Shown: positions 54,409 through 63,931 of the stretch, piece by piece
Position numbering within the stretch: position 1 is the stretch's first letter
Layout: each line of letters opens with the position of its first letter
Origin: Clostridium rhizosphaerae
GTDB taxonomy: Bacteria; Bacillota; Clostridia; Clostridiales; Clostridiaceae
Direction of reading: 5' to 3'
Length of the DNA: 64,000 nucleotides
Assembly: GCF_016765585.1 (NCBI RefSeq)
Contig: NZ_JAESWC010000002.1
Span: forward strand, 1,054,001 to 1,118,000
Translations under genes and position numbers: made by a program
Notes under the pieces: model-generated
Databases searched by the model: none
What the model was told of the DNA's origin: nothing
The model's input: the letters and a program-made list of their open reading frames with translations, nothing else

Positions 54409-55143
54409 CTACTTTGTGTCATATTTTATATATTTAGCTGGATCAACGTAATCTTTCCCTTTTAAAACAGCAAAGTGCAAGTGACTGCCATACTTTTCAT
54501 ACGAAGTTCTAAGTGTTGTATTACCAACCTTACCTATTTTTGCACCTTTTTTAACTGTCTGACCCTTAGTAACAGCTATTGCAGGGTCTAAGTTAGCATA
54601 AACAGTTTTTAATCCGTTTTGATGATTAATTACTACCTGTTTACCATATCCTTCCTTACTATCGCCAACTTCTTCTACTTTTCCATCTAAAGCTGAAAAA
54701 ACATCTTTGCCTAAGTCAGCTTTAATATCAATGCCGAAGTTAGGTCTATATGTTTCAGTAGTATCCGACCATACTGGATCTTCTGAATATGCTCTAGCAA
54801 GAACACCTTCAACAGGTTTTGCAAATTTAGTATCTACACTACTTGAAACTGCAGCAGTTCCAGTCTTTGGAACATTTACATTGTTATTAGCATTGGTAGT
54901 AGTATTAGGTTTTTTAACCTGCAAAGCACCTGGGTAGTCTACTGTAGGCTCTTCCGCTATAACCCCTGTAGGTTTTGTATTATTTGCTTGCTCTTGAGCC
55001 ACTGGCGGCTTTACAGCTTTTTTTGCTGTTCTTGAAGTAAGTGCAGCGACAGTAGCAACTATGCACAAGCATACAAACAGGATTACATAAAAGCCCTCCT
55101 TCTTGAAAAAGTTTGACGTTTTGCTGAATAATTTTTTGTCCAT
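54409..55143 (-). CDS. spoIIQ: SpoIIQ-type LytM/M23 protein with altered active site
   Basis: A 244-residue bitopic protein with one membrane segment (about 18-35), a Pro/Thr/Asn-rich linker, and a LytM domain (about 108-240). Position after spoIID and before spoIIID makes it SpoIIQ, the forespore partner of SpoIIIAH in the feeding channel. Key zinc residues are changed: the first-ligand His is Asn135 (YRPNFGID) and the YAHL catalytic His is Asn184 (VYANL), while Asp139 and His221/His223 (GSHLHFAV) remain. It is probably inactive as a peptidase, as in Bacillus SpoIIQ. AAGGAGGTG precedes ATG. Confidence 0.87.
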   Translation of the reverse strand: MDKKLFSKTSNFFKKEGFYVILFVCLCIVATVAALTSRTAKKAVKPPVAQEQANNTKPTGVIAEEPTVDYPGALQVKKPNTTTNANNNVNVPKTGTAAVSSSVDTKFAKPVEGVLARAYSEDPVWSDTTETYRPNFGIDIKADLGKDVFSALDGKVEEVGDSKEGYGKQVVINHQNGLKTVYANLDPAIAVTKGQTVKKGAKIGKVGNTTLRTSYEKYGSHLHFAVLKGKDYVDPAKYIKYDTK

Positions 55144-55258
55144 ACAAACACCTCCTTTTTGTAGTTTGTCCAGAGCTTAGCAAATAATACATATTTTATG
55201 AAATTTTAGTGTTATTTTTTTCCTTATTTTTTGACAAATTACGATTATTTTTATGCTA

Positions 55259-55284
55259 AAAAACATGCCCTAAGGCATGTTTTT
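55259..55284 (-). terminator. Terminator of spoIID
   Basis: An 11-bp stem (55259-55269 with 55274-55284) has a CTAA loop. TTTTT runs close the arm on the minus strand. Confidence 0.85.
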
Positions 55285-55292
55285 ATTAAAAT

Positions 55293-56366
55293 TCATTTAA
55301 TATCATCTATTTTTTCTATTTTAACTCCTTGATAATAATGAGTTAAAATCTGCTTATAATTACTTCCACCCTTAGCCATAGCTCCTGCACCATATTGACT
55401 CATTCCAACGTCGTGTCCATAGCCCTTGGTGATTATTTCAACATCTTTTGAATTAAACTTGAAAGTAAAATTTGATGACTTTAAGTTAAGCATTTCTCTA
55501 TATTGAGGTCCTGTTATTACTATGCTTCCTAAGGCTATTTTTTTTACACTGCCTCCTCCAGAGGTTGTCTCCTTTATGATCATTTGTGAGCTTAACTTTT
55601 TTGATGTTACTCCTGCCTTAGGATATTTTGAGTTTATAATATTTGCAAGTTCATTATAAGTATATTTTTTTATTGTTTGAAAATCTTTCAAAGATTTATC
55701 TTGAGAACTATCTACACTTTTCAAGTACGGTACATCCATTGAGAATACATCAGCAGCATTTTCCGTTCTTCCGCTGCTCATTGAAAAATAATATGGACTT
55801 TTAATTATACTTCCGTCATATGTAATAACTTCTCCTGCAGTTTGTTTCACTGCCTCAGTTATCTTAGCCCAATATTCTTCTGCATTTTTTTTAGGCCAAT
55901 CGTTGAACCTGCCTTCTTTCGTTTTATAAACTTGGCAATGCACTGTATCACATATATCTGCACCTTTATCCTTTGAAATAGTACATGTACTGCCTCCAAG
56001 CTTCTCCATATGAGATAATGCATAGGTTCTTGCTGCCACTGCTTGTGCTTTTAAAGCTTCTATATCAAACTCCGCCGGCATCTCTCCTGAGACTACACCT
56101 CTTACATAATCTTCAAGACTCATATCTACAACTTTATCTTGTTCTGTCAAAAAAACTTTTATATTTGTTTCTCCTTTTACATTTTTAAGCACTATATTGT
56201 TATTATTTAAATTAAATTTATTAATAATACCCTTACTATTTATAATACTTCCACTCTTACTTCCTATACCAACTATAATTACTGCCAATAAAATCATTAT
56301 AATCATACTGCCTATTATAGCTAAAACCATTTTCTTTAATTGAATAGATACATTTACTCTCTGCAT
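55293..56366 (-). CDS. spoIID: SpoIID, stage II sporulation lytic transglycosylase
   Basis: Cleaves glycan strands during engulfment, working with SpoIIP and SpoIIM. It has 357 residues: one membrane segment (about 11-33) and the SpoIID/LytB domain, with LEDYVRGVVSGEMPAEFDIEALKAQAVAARTYAL (seen in part), the catalytic Glu in SGEMP, and GYGHDVGMSQYGAGAMA near the C-terminus. GAGGGGG precedes ATG. It follows murA, with a terminator between them, and precedes spoIIQ. Confidence 0.95.
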   Translation of the reverse strand: MQRVNVSIQLKKMVLAIIGSMIIMILLAVIIVGIGSKSGSIINSKGIINKFNLNNNNIVLKNVKGETNIKVFLTEQDKVVDMSLEDYVRGVVSGEMPAEFDIEALKAQAVAARTYALSHMEKLGGSTCTISKDKGADICDTVHCQVYKTKEGRFNDWPKKNAEEYWAKITEAVKQTAGEVITYDGSIIKSPYYFSMSSGRTENAADVFSMDVPYLKSVDSSQDKSLKDFQTIKKYTYNELANIINSKYPKAGVTSKKLSSQMIIKETTSGGGSVKKIALGSIVITGPQYREMLNLKSSNFTFKFNSKDVEIITKGYGHDVGMSQYGAGAMAKGGSNYKQILTHYYQGVKIEKIDDIK

Positions 56367-56446
56367 TTGAATCCCCCTCTTTGGTTAATATACCTATTTA
56401 AGTCTATTAAGGGGATTTTATAATTATTACTTTAAAAATAAAACTT

Positions 56447-56471
56447 AAAAAGGCTGACTTTCAAGTCAACC
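56447..56471 (-). terminator. Terminator of murA
   Basis: An 8-bp stem with one wobble (56452-56459 with 56464-56471) is followed on the minus strand by TTTTTAAG. Confidence 0.82.
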
Positions 56472-56479
56472 TCTATTAA

Positions 56480-57733
56480 TCAATATTTAATCCTTTCTAT
56501 ATCTGCTCCTAACCCTTTTAGCTTTTTCTCTATATTTACATAACCTCTATCCACATGATATATATCACTAATTTCAGTTATACCTTCTGCTGCAAGGCCT
56601 GCTATAATTAGCGCAGCCCCAGCTCTTAAGTCAGTTGCTTTAACTTCCGATCCTGAAAGCTTTTCCACACCCTCAATCACAGCACTTCTACCGTCAATTT
56701 TTATATTTGCCCCCATTCTTTTTAGCTCTTGAGCATGCATAAATCTATTTTCAAAGACAGTTTCTGTAATTATACTGGTTCCCTTAACTCCACATAAAAG
56801 GCTCATCATCTGAGCTTGCATATCTGTAGGGAATCCTGGATACGGCATAGTTTTAATATCTACTGGCTTCAAAGCACAATTTCCATCAACAATTATATTA
56901 TCTCCATTTATCTCCATCGATACTCCCATTTCTGTTAACTTTGCTATGACAGGCTTTAAATGCTCTTCATTTATCCCGCAAACTTCTATTTTACTCCTTG
57001 TTATAGCGGCAGCAGCCATATATGTCCCTGCTTCTATTCTATCGAAAATAGGTCTATGAGTTGTACCTTTTAAACTTTTCACTCCCATTATTTTAATTGT
57101 ATCTGTACCAGCACCTGTTATTATGCCTCCCATACTATTTAAAAAGCTTGCTAAATCTTCAATTTCTGGTTCAGCAGCTGAGTTTTCTATTATAGTTTCA
57201 CCTTCTGCCATTACCGCGGCCATCATTATATTTTCAGTGGCACCAACCGAAGGAAAGTCTAAATATATTTTATTACCTATAAGCCTATTTGCCGATGCTT
57301 CAACATATCCGTGCCCTATACTTACCTCTGCCCCCAGTGCGGTAAGACCCTTCAAATGCAAATCAATGGGTCTGGTACCAATATTACATCCTCCAGGAAG
57401 AGATATCTTAAATTTGCCAAACCTTGCAATCATTGGCCCCATAACTAAAAAAGATGCTCTCATCTTTCTAACAAGCTCACTAGATGGTTCACCATATTTT
57501 AAATTTGAAGTATCAATTGTTATAGAACTATTATTAATATTAATATTTGCAGATACACTTTTTAAAACATCACCAATTACAAAAACATCTTCAAGCATTG
57601 GAGCATTTTCTATTACACATTTTTCATCACTTAATATACTTGCAACAATTATTGGAAGAACTGAATTCTTAGCTGAGCTTACATATACTCTTCCGCTTAA
57701 ATTTATGCCGCCTTTTACCACTATTTTTTCCAT
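56480..57733 (-). CDS. murA: UDP-N-acetylglucosamine 1-carboxyvinyltransferase MurA
   Basis: The first committed step of peptidoglycan synthesis: adds enolpyruvate to UDP-GlcNAc. It has 417 residues of the EPT fold. Catalytic Cys116 is in LPGGCNIGTRPIDLH, the residue targeted by fosfomycin. The N-terminal SSAKNSVLPIIVAS and C-terminal DLRAGAALIIAGLAAEG are typical. GGGGGAT precedes ATG. It follows the YwmB-like gene by 22 bases, so they are co-transcribed, as in Bacillus. Confidence 0.97.
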   Translation of the reverse strand: MEKIVVKGGINLSGRVYVSSAKNSVLPIIVASILSDEKCVIENAPMLEDVFVIGDVLKSVSANININNSSITIDTSNLKYGEPSSELVRKMRASFLVMGPMIARFGKFKISLPGGCNIGTRPIDLHLKGLTALGAEVSIGHGYVEASANRLIGNKIYLDFPSVGATENIMMAAVMAEGETIIENSAAEPEIEDLASFLNSMGGIITGAGTDTIKIMGVKSLKGTTHRPIFDRIEAGTYMAAAAITRSKIEVCGINEEHLKPVIAKLTEMGVSMEINGDNIIVDGNCALKPVDIKTMPYPGFPTDMQAQMMSLLCGVKGTSIITETVFENRFMHAQELKRMGANIKIDGRSAVIEGVEKLSGSEVKATDLRAGAALIIAGLAAEGITEISDIYHVDRGYVNIEKKLKGLGADIERIKY

Positions 57734-57755
57734 TGATATCCCCCATTTCGTTCAT

Positions 57756-58442
57756 TTAATAGCTCGTTATAATTACAGGTGTTCCTATTATGATATAGTT
57801 TCCAGATGAATAACTGCATACTGCAAAATTAAAGTCTATCTTTTCACCATCACTTGTTACAGGTTCATATCTGTTTGTGTTAGCAGTAGTACTGAAGCCG
57901 TTAGATAAGACTATAGTATCAATATTACTTGCATTTTGTTCCTTTAAAATATTTATCACTTTATTATTAACTATATTTTTATCATCATCATTAATTTTTG
58001 CTTTTAAGTACTGAAAATATTTTATGTCACCCTTATCTTGTTCTATATTATTTTCAAATAAGCTTATAAGTTCAGACAAGCCATTTTTAGAATCATTTTT
58101 AGAAATATTAACCGTCACAACATTATGATTATCATTAGCTAAACTTTCTATGTAACCCTTATATACATTATTATTAAATTCTAAACAATAGCTATCATTA
58201 TTTTTAACTACATTTACTTCTCCGTTATTGAGCCCTAACTTTTTAAGAAGCTTAATGCAATACTCTTCTCCATTATTATTTATATCAAAGCTGGCTTTAA
58301 TTCCATATTCTAAAGTCTTTCCTTCTGTTTTTTCCAATATACTGTTAAATAAATCCACATTCTTTTTTGCATAAGATAAATCATTATAATTCCCCAAAGA
58401 TATCATAAGCATCAGAATTAATATAAAAATTTTATTTTTCAT
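57756..58442 (-). CDS. YwmB-like secreted protein (TATA-box-binding-like fold)
   Basis: A 228-residue protein with an N-terminal signal peptide (about 1-24, ending SYA-K). The rest is rich in Asn, Asp and Lys, and matches YwmB in length and in position before murA and spoIID. The family (PF08680) has a TBP-like fold; its function is unknown. Identification rests mostly on gene order, because no sharp motif is visible. GGGAGGG lies five bases before ATG. In Bacillus the atp operon lies next to it; here it is absent. Confidence 0.68.
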   Translation of the reverse strand: MKNKIFILILMLMISLGNYNDLSYAKKNVDLFNSILEKTEGKTLEYGIKASFDINNNGEEYCIKLLKKLGLNNGEVNVVKNNDSYCLEFNNNVYKGYIESLANDNHNVVTVNISKNDSKNGLSELISLFENNIEQDKGDIKYFQYLKAKINDDDKNIVNNKVINILKEQNASNIDTIVLSNGFSTTANTNRYEPVTSDGEKIDFNFAVCSYSSGNYIIIGTPVIITSY

Positions 58443-58599
58443 CGTAACCCTCCCAAAACTCCTTTAAGACAGAGTATTATTAAATTACACAATTAATATC
58501 AAGACTTATCTTTTATATCTGTCTTTTAGAATTATGGACAAGATTCCTTAGTTTTATTCCTAAGTATATTATTAATATATAAAAATCACTAAAAAATGT

Positions 58600-58625
58600 G
58601 AAAAAAAAGAAGGCCTAAGCCTTCT
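58600..58625 (-). terminator. Terminator of the thiolase gene
   Basis: A 7-bp stem (58608-58614 with 58619-58625) is followed on the minus strand by eight T. It is right after the stop codon. Confidence 0.92.
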
Positions 58626-58629
58626 ACAA

Positions 58630-59808
58630 TCATCTTTGTACTATTAATGCTGTTCCCATACCCCCGCCTATGCATAAAGTTGCTAGACCTTTTTTAGCTT
58701 CTCTTCTCTTCATCTCATATAATAATGTAACAAGAATCCTAGCTCCTGATGCACCAATAGGATGTCCTATAGCTATTGCTCCTCCATTTACGTTAACCTT
58801 TTCCATATCAAAATTTAAATCTTTAGCAACGGCTAAACTTTGGGCAGCAAATGCTTCATTTGCCTCTATTAAATCTATATCATCAATACATAATCCAGCT
58901 TTCTTAAGTGCTTTTGAAACTGCCTCATAGGGACCATAGCCCATTATTGATGGTTCTACACCTCCTTGAGCATAAGTCGTAATCTTAGCTAAAGGTTCTA
59001 TTCCTAATTCTTTAGCTTTATCAGCACTCATAACTACTAATGCTGCAGCACCATCATTTATTCCTGAAGCGTTACCGGCAGTCACTGTTCCATCTTTTTT
59101 AAAGGCCGGTTTTAATTTTCTTAAGCCCTCGATAGTAGCTCCAAAACGTGGAAATTCGTCTTTTTCAAATACCTTAGGATCTCCTTTTCTCTGTGGTATT
59201 ATAACTGGTACAATTTCTTCTTTAAACTTACCATTGTTGATAGCTTTTTCAGCTTTTAACTGAGAATTAAGAGAAAACTCATCCTGCATTTCTCTTGTTA
59301 TTCCCCACTTTTCCGCTACGTTCTCAGCTGTTATCCCCATATGATAACCATTAAAAACATCAGTTAACCCTTCACTCAGCATAGAATCAACAAGTGAGCC
59401 ATTACCCATTCTTTGTCCCCACCTAGCATCATTTAAAAGATACGGTGCTCTAGACATATTTTCCATACCGCCTGCAATAATTATTTCTGCATCTCCTGCC
59501 TTAATAATTTGTGCCGCAAGCTCTACTGCCCTTAAACCTGAACCACAAACCTTGTTGATTGTCATAGCTGGTACTTCAACCGGCAATCCAGCCTTAATGC
59601 TTGCTTGTCTTGCTGTATTTTGTCCCAGTCCTGCTTGAAGAACATTCCCCATAATCACTTCATCAATATCTTCAGCTTTTATATTAGCTCTCTTTAGTGC
59701 TTCCTTTATTACTATTGCTCCAAGTTCAGGAGCTGGTACATCTTTCAAGCTTCCACCAAAAGAACCTACAGCAGTTCTAACAGCACTTACAATAACAACC
59801 TCTTTCAC
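58630..59808 (-). CDS. thl: Acetyl-CoA acetyltransferase (thiolase)
   Basis: Condenses two acetyl-CoA to acetoacetyl-CoA, the entry to butyrate and butanol formation. It has 392 residues. Nucleophile Cys88 is in NKVCGSGLR, and the second active-site Cys is in the C-terminal [13 protein letters not shown]. The His motifs are EANEAFAAQ and [15 protein letters not shown] chose the GTG at 59808 because GGGGG lies seven bases upstream, and the resulting N-terminus ([11 protein letters not shown]) is that of clostridial Thl. The frame is open 17 codons further. It has a strong TTGATA-17-TATAAT promoter and its own terminator. Confidence 0.97.
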   Translation of the reverse strand: MKEVVIVSAVRTAVGSFGGSLKDVPAPELGAIVIKEALKRANIKAEDIDEVIMGNVLQAGLGQNTARQASIKAGLPVEVPAMTINKVCGSGLRAVELAAQIIKAGDAEIIIAGGMENMSRAPYLLNDARWGQRMGNGSLVDSMLSEGLTDVFNGYHMGITAENVAEKWGITREMQDEFSLNSQLKAEKAINNGKFKEEIVPVIIPQRKGDPKVFEKDEFPRFGATIEGLRKLKPAFKKDGTVTAGNASGINDGAAALVVMSADKAKELGIEPLAKITTYAQGGVEPSIMGYGPYEAVSKALKKAGLCIDDIDLIEANEAFAAQSLAVAKDLNFDMEKVNVNGGAIAIGHPIGASGARILVTLLYEMKRREAKKGLATLCIGGGMGTALIVQR

Positions 59809-59863
59809 AATAATTCCCCCCATCATATTTAACATATTATCTGTTTTACAAGTAAACAATTAC

Positions 59864-59892
59864 ATTATATATTTTTTTGAATATTTTATCAA
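59864..59892 (-). promoter_or_regulatory. Strong promoter of thl
   Basis: TTGATA (59887-59892) and a perfect TATAAT (59864-59869) are 17 bases apart on the minus strand. The same elements are known for the constitutive thl promoter of C. acetobutylicum. Confidence 0.85.
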
Positions 59893-59902
59893 CTTTGAAT
59901 TT

Positions 59903-59943
59903 ATAAAAAAAATCACAAGTCCTATTTATAAAAACTTGTGATT
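59903..59943 (-). terminator. Terminator of the tagO-wecB transcript
   Basis: A 10-bp stem, AATCACAAGT (59911-59920) with ACTTGTGATT (59934-59943), is followed on the minus strand by TTTTTTTTAT. Confidence 0.9.
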
Positions 59944-59960
59944 CTATGTACTATATTCTA

Positions 59961-61112
59961 TTATAAATTAAATTCCTTCGGTTTATTAATTTTATATCCA
60001 AAGCTATATAATATAGCATCAACTATCCTTTGAGATGCATTTCCATCTCCATATGGATTTACGGCTTTACTCATTTTATCATACTCATTTTGATTTCTTA
60101 TCAATTTGTTAGCATTTTCTATTATTTCATTCATATCAGTTCCTACTAACTTCACAGTTCCTGAATTAACTGCTTCAGGTCTTTCCGTTACATCTCTAAG
60201 GACTAAAACCGGTTTTCCTAAATGGGGTGCTTCTTCTTGAAGCCCGCCGGAATCAGTCATTACCATAAAGCATTTGTTCATAAGATTATGCGTCTCTTTT
60301 GTATCTAAGGGTGGAAGAAGATGAACTCTGGAAGTACCCTCTAAATACTTATAAACCACGTCTTTGACAACAGGATTTAGATGCACTAGATACACTAATT
60401 CAACATCTTCATTACTATCAACTACTTGCTTTAAAGCTTTGCAAATATTTTCAATGCCTTCTCCCCAATTTTCTCTTCTGTGTGCAGTTACCATTATAAC
60501 TTTTTTATTTTTATAATCTATTGTATTAAGAATTTCGGTACTAAATATGTAATTATTATCTACTGTAAAGTTCATTGCATCTATGACAGTGTTCCCAGTT
60601 ATAAATATATTCTCTTCCTTAACGGCCTCTCTAAGAAGATTAGCCTTAGAGCTTTCTGTTGGCGCAAAATGAAAGTCAGCAATAGCTCCTGTAAGTTTTC
60701 TATTCATCTCTTCTGGAAATGGAAAATATTTATCAAAGGTTCTGAGTCCTGCTTCGACATGACCAACTTTAATCTGCTTATAAAATGCCGCTAGTGCCCC
60801 TGCAAAAGTTGTAGTTGTATCACCATGAACGAGTATTAAGTCTGGCTTTTCACTTTCAAAAACTTCCTCTAGCCCTTCAATTACTCTTGTAGTAATTCCT
60901 GTTAAACTTTGCTTTGCTTTCATTATATTTAAATCGAAGTCAGGTTTAACATTGAAAAGTTCAAGTACTTGATCCAGCATTTCCCTATGCTGAGCAGTTA
61001 CACAAACTTTAGAATCAATCTCTTCTCTTTTTTCAAGTTCCTTTACAAGTGGAGCCATTTTCACAGCTTCTGGCCTTGTTCCAAAAATAGTTATTACTTT
61101 GATTTTTTTCAT
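59961..61112 (-). CDS. wecB: UDP-N-acetylglucosamine 2-epimerase (non-hydrolysing)
   Basis: Interconverts UDP-GlcNAc and UDP-ManNAc, which supplies teichoic acid linkage and surface polysaccharides. It has 383 residues of the GT-B fold: TIFGTRPEAVKMAPLV, HGDTTTTFAGALAAFY, VGHVEAGLRTFDKYFPFPEEMNR, TAHRRENWG and MTDSGGLQEEAP are present. The ATG at 61112 lies nine bases after AGGAG; an ATG three codons earlier touches that site. It starts 17 bases after tagO, and the two are in one wall-polymer operon. Confidence 0.96.
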   Translation of the reverse strand: MKKIKVITIFGTRPEAVKMAPLVKELEKREEIDSKVCVTAQHREMLDQVLELFNVKPDFDLNIMKAKQSLTGITTRVIEGLEEVFESEKPDLILVHGDTTTTFAGALAAFYKQIKVGHVEAGLRTFDKYFPFPEEMNRKLTGAIADFHFAPTESSKANLLREAVKEENIFITGNTVIDAMNFTVDNNYIFSTEILNTIDYKNKKVIMVTAHRRENWGEGIENICKALKQVVDSNEDVELVYLVHLNPVVKDVVYKYLEGTSRVHLLPPLDTKETHNLMNKCFMVMTDSGGLQEEAPHLGKPVLVLRDVTERPEAVNSGTVKLVGTDMNEIIENANKLIRNQNEYDKMSKAVNPYGDGNASQRIVDAILYSFGYKINKPKEFNL

Positions 61113-61129
61113 TTGAATCATCTCCTACT

Positions 61130-62158
61130 TTACTGTTCCTTATGTTTAAAAAACCCCAACTTCCATGCTAAAAAAACTATTATCATCAGTACAAAAGTCA
61201 TTAAAAAATAAGATCTCACTGTGCTAATCATCATAGCAATAATTGCTATTCCTCCTAATATCGCACTGATTAAATACATAATTACTACAACTTGTCTTTG
61301 AGTCATTCCTAAATCTAATAATCTATGATGAAGATGTCCTCTATCTCCTTGAGATATTGGTTTCCCATTAACCTTTCGTCTTATCATGGCAAAAAGTGTA
61401 TCATATATAGGAAGACCAAGTGCCAAAATAGGAACTGAAATTGCAAAAGCTGCAGCAGATTTTATTGTTCCTACCATTGATATAGCGGCAAGCAGGAATC
61501 CTAAAAGCTGAGCCCCGGTATCTCCCATAAATATAGATGCTGGATTAAAATTAAATGGAAGAAACCCTAAAATAGCACCGCCTAAAATAGCAGTAAGTAT
61601 AGAAGCCTCATATCTTCCATAAATAACAGAGATTACAAATATTGTTATAGTTGAAATAAGCGCTACACCGGCAGCTAATCCGTCCAATCCATCAATCAAA
61701 TTTAAAGCATTGGTTATTCCAACTACCCAAAATATAGTAAATGGATAAGCAAACCAACTGATATTAACCATTCCATCTGTTCCACCAAAAGGATTTGTGA
61801 GTATGTTAATTTTTACACCACTTACTATTAATACTATGGCTGCAACTATTTGAAATATTAATTTTATCCCAGGTTTTAATTCTTTTATATCGTCTATTAC
61901 TCCTCCAATAACAATTATAGTTGCACCTATAATTATTCCCAATTCTCTTCCTTCTAACATTCCTTGTTTAAGAATTAATGTAATTATAAAAGATATATAA
62001 ATTGCCAAGCCTCCTAAAAGAGGTATTGGCTTTTTATGCACTCTTCTCTCATCTTTTGGTATATCAATAGCATTAATTCTAACTGCTAATTTTTTTACTA
62101 TTGGAGTAGACAAAGCAGCTATCAGTATTGCTATTATACTTAATGTATAATTGCCCAT
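61130..62158 (-). CDS. tagO: TagO/WecA-type undecaprenyl-phosphate GlcNAc-1-phosphate transferase
   Basis: Transfers GlcNAc-1-phosphate from UDP-GlcNAc to undecaprenyl phosphate, the first step of wall teichoic acid and other surface polymers. It has 342 residues with about ten membrane segments. Conserved loops are RRVHKKPIPLLGG, GGVIDDIKELKPG, NALNLIDGLDGLAAG (catalytic Asp), FNPASIFMGDTGAQLLG and QGDRGHLHHRLLDLG (the HxHH signature that separates WecA/TagO from MraY). AGGAAGG precedes ATG. It is followed closely by wecB. Confidence 0.94.
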   Translation of the reverse strand: MGNYTLSIIAILIAALSTPIVKKLAVRINAIDIPKDERRVHKKPIPLLGGLAIYISFIITLILKQGMLEGRELGIIIGATIIVIGGVIDDIKELKPGIKLIFQIVAAIVLIVSGVKINILTNPFGGTDGMVNISWFAYPFTIFWVVGITNALNLIDGLDGLAAGVALISTITIFVISVIYGRYEASILTAILGGAILGFLPFNFNPASIFMGDTGAQLLGFLLAAISMVGTIKSAAAFAISVPILALGLPIYDTLFAMIRRKVNGKPISQGDRGHLHHRLLDLGMTQRQVVVIMYLISAILGGIAIIAMMISTVRSYFLMTFVLMIIVFLAWKLGFFKHKEQ

Positions 62159-62193
62159 AAATTACCTTCCTATGTATAAAAATTTAGTTTATT

Positions 62194-62682
62194 TTAATAG
62201 ATACTATCCTCTTTTAATGAATCATCATTTTCAATCCACTCGTCAACAATAACAATTCTGAATTCTCTCTTGGTATCCCTTATAATAACCTTTTCAATAC
62301 CAGAATTAATAATAAACCTTTTACATAATGAACAGGAAGAGGCGTTCTTAACATAACTGCCATCATTTTGCTCTTTTCCTACGAGATATAAAATAGTTCC
62401 TATCATGTCTTGCCTTCGTGCTGAAATTATTGCATTTTGCTCTGCATGCACAGATCTGCATAATTCATATCTTGTACCTCTTGGTACATTCAACTGTTCT
62501 CTTTTGCAGTAACCTAGCTCACAGCAGTTCTTTCTTCCTCTCGGCGCACCACTATAGCCTGTAGATATTATTTCATCATTTTTAACTATAATTGCTGCAT
62601 AATTCCGCCTTAAACATGTGCCTCTTTCAAGTACAGTTTCACATATATCTAGATAATAATTATGTTTATCAATTCTTTCCAT
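62194..62682 (-). CDS. comEB: Deoxycytidylate deaminase (ComEB type)
   Basis: A zinc enzyme that deaminates dCMP to dUMP for thymidylate synthesis. It has 162 residues: SVHAEQNAI gives the zinc His and catalytic Glu, and SSCSLCKRFI gives the two zinc Cys. The usual PCxxC is SCSLC, so the Pro before the first Cys is a Ser. GYSGAPRGRKNCCELGYC is typical of dCMP deaminases. GAGGTGATG precedes ATG. It lies upstream of tagO by 35 bases. Confidence 0.93.
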   Translation of the reverse strand: MERIDKHNYYLDICETVLERGTCLRRNYAAIIVKNDEIISTGYSGAPRGRKNCCELGYCKREQLNVPRGTRYELCRSVHAEQNAIISARRQDMIGTILYLVGKEQNDGSYVKNASSCSLCKRFIINSGIEKVIIRDTKREFRIVIVDEWIENDDSLKEDSIY

Positions 62683-62795
62683 GTTTCATCACCTCATGTT
62701 ATGCATTAATATATATTATAAATGATATTATGAATAATTCAAAGTATATTATAGATAAACAATTTATTAAGTTTGATAATTTACAGCATAGATAA

Positions 62796-62822
62796 GGCGT
62801 GCTAATAACTTATCAGCACGCC
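62796..62822 (-). terminator. Hairpin downstream of upp
   Basis: An 8-bp GC-rich stem (62796-62803 with 62815-62822) plus three inner pairs lies between upp and comEB. No good T-run follows on the minus strand, so it may be a weak terminator or a stability element. Confidence 0.5.
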
Positions 62823-62840
62823 AATTAAATATTTTTTAAT

Positions 62841-63470
62841 TTATTTTGTTCCAAAAAGTCGGTCTCCGGCATCACCAAGACCAGGAACTATATATCCTTG
62901 CTCATTTAATTTTTCATCTATTGCAGCTACGTAAATATCAATATCTGGATGAGCGTCCATTACTGCTTTTACTCCCTCTGGAGCTGCAATCAAACACATG
63001 AGCCTTATATTTTTTGCACCTTTGTTTTTTAGCAATGTTATTGCATCTACAGCAGATCCACCAGTGGCAAGCATAGGATCAGTAACTATAACATCTCTCT
63101 CCCCTATGTCCTGTGGAAGCTTGCAGAAGTATTCCACTGGTTTTAAAGTAGTCTCATCTCTATAAAGACCTATATGTCCAACTTTAGCAGCAGGAATAAG
63201 CTTTAGCATTCCATCAACCATTCCAAGCCCAGCCCTTAAAATCGGAACTATTGCAACTTTTTTTCCAGCAAGCATTTTGCATTTAGCTATACATATTGGT
63301 GTCTCAATTTCAACTACTTCAAGCTGAAGATCACGAGTAACCTCATAAGCCATAAGCATTGCAACTTCTTCAACAAGTTCTCTAAAGTCCTTTGAACCAG
63401 TTTTCTTGTTTCTAATAAAAGCTAATTTATGAAGTATAAGTGGATGTGCTATTTGTGTAACTTTACTCAT
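62841..63470 (-). CDS. upp: Uracil phosphoribosyltransferase
   Basis: Makes UMP from uracil and PRPP (pyrimidine salvage). It has 209 residues with the type I PRTase PRPP loop [30 protein letters not shown] and the uracil-specific C-terminal [22 protein letters not shown] lies six bases before ATG. It starts 11 bases after the rpiB stop, so rpiB and upp form an operon. Confidence 0.97.
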   Translation of the reverse strand: MSKVTQIAHPLILHKLAFIRNKKTGSKDFRELVEEVAMLMAYEVTRDLQLEVVEIETPICIAKCKMLAGKKVAIVPILRAGLGMVDGMLKLIPAAKVGHIGLYRDETTLKPVEYFCKLPQDIGERDVIVTDPMLATGGSAVDAITLLKNKGAKNIRLMCLIAAPEGVKAVMDAHPDIDIYVAAIDEKLNEQGYIVPGLGDAGDRLFGTK

Positions 63471-63481
63471 TTTATTTCCCC

Positions 63482-63931
63482 CTATTTATTATATTTCTTT
63501 TCAATTTCACTAATTTTATCTATTCTTTTTTGATGTCTGTTTCCTTCAAACCTAGTATTTAAAAAGCTGTCAACTATATCAAGAGCTACTCCTGTCCCTA
63601 CTACTCTAGCACCAAGTGCTAGTATATTAGCATCATTATGCTCTCTGCATGCATGCGCACTAAAAGTATCACCGCAAAGCGCTGCTCTAATACCTGGAAC
63701 CTTATTAGCTGCGATACTTATTCCAATGCCAGTACCACATACTAGTATTCCAAGTTCAAATCTTTTACCAGCAACCTCTTCTGCAACTTTTAATGCAAAA
63801 TCTGGGTAATCACAGGATTCCTCAGAAAATGCTCCAAAATCCTCAAATTGTATGTCCCTTTCTTCAAGATGCTTTAAAACTTCTTTTTTAAGACTAAAGC
63901 CTGCATGATCACTTCCAACAGCAATTCTCAT
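63482..63931 (-). CDS. rpiB: Ribose-5-phosphate isomerase B
   Basis: Interconverts ribose-5-phosphate and ribulose-5-phosphate; the related allose pathway is possible. It has 149 residues of the RpiB/LacAB fold: [13 protein letters not shown] at the N-terminus, the catalytic Cys in [21 protein letters not shown], and [24 protein letters not shown] precedes ATG. It is the first gene of the rpiB-upp pair in this window; what lies upstream is outside it. Confidence 0.96.
   Translation of the reverse strand: MRIAVGSDHAGFSLKKEVLKHLEERDIQFEDFGAFSEESCDYPDFALKVAEEVAGKRFELGILVCGTGIGISIAANKVPGIRAALCGDTFSAHACREHNDANILALGARVVGTGVALDIVDSFLNTRFEGNRHQKRIDKISEIEKKYNK

Noticed and set aside
57123-57809. Long plus-strand open frame opposite murA
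   Set aside because: It is antisense to murA and low in complexity compared with real proteins; no start site is supported.
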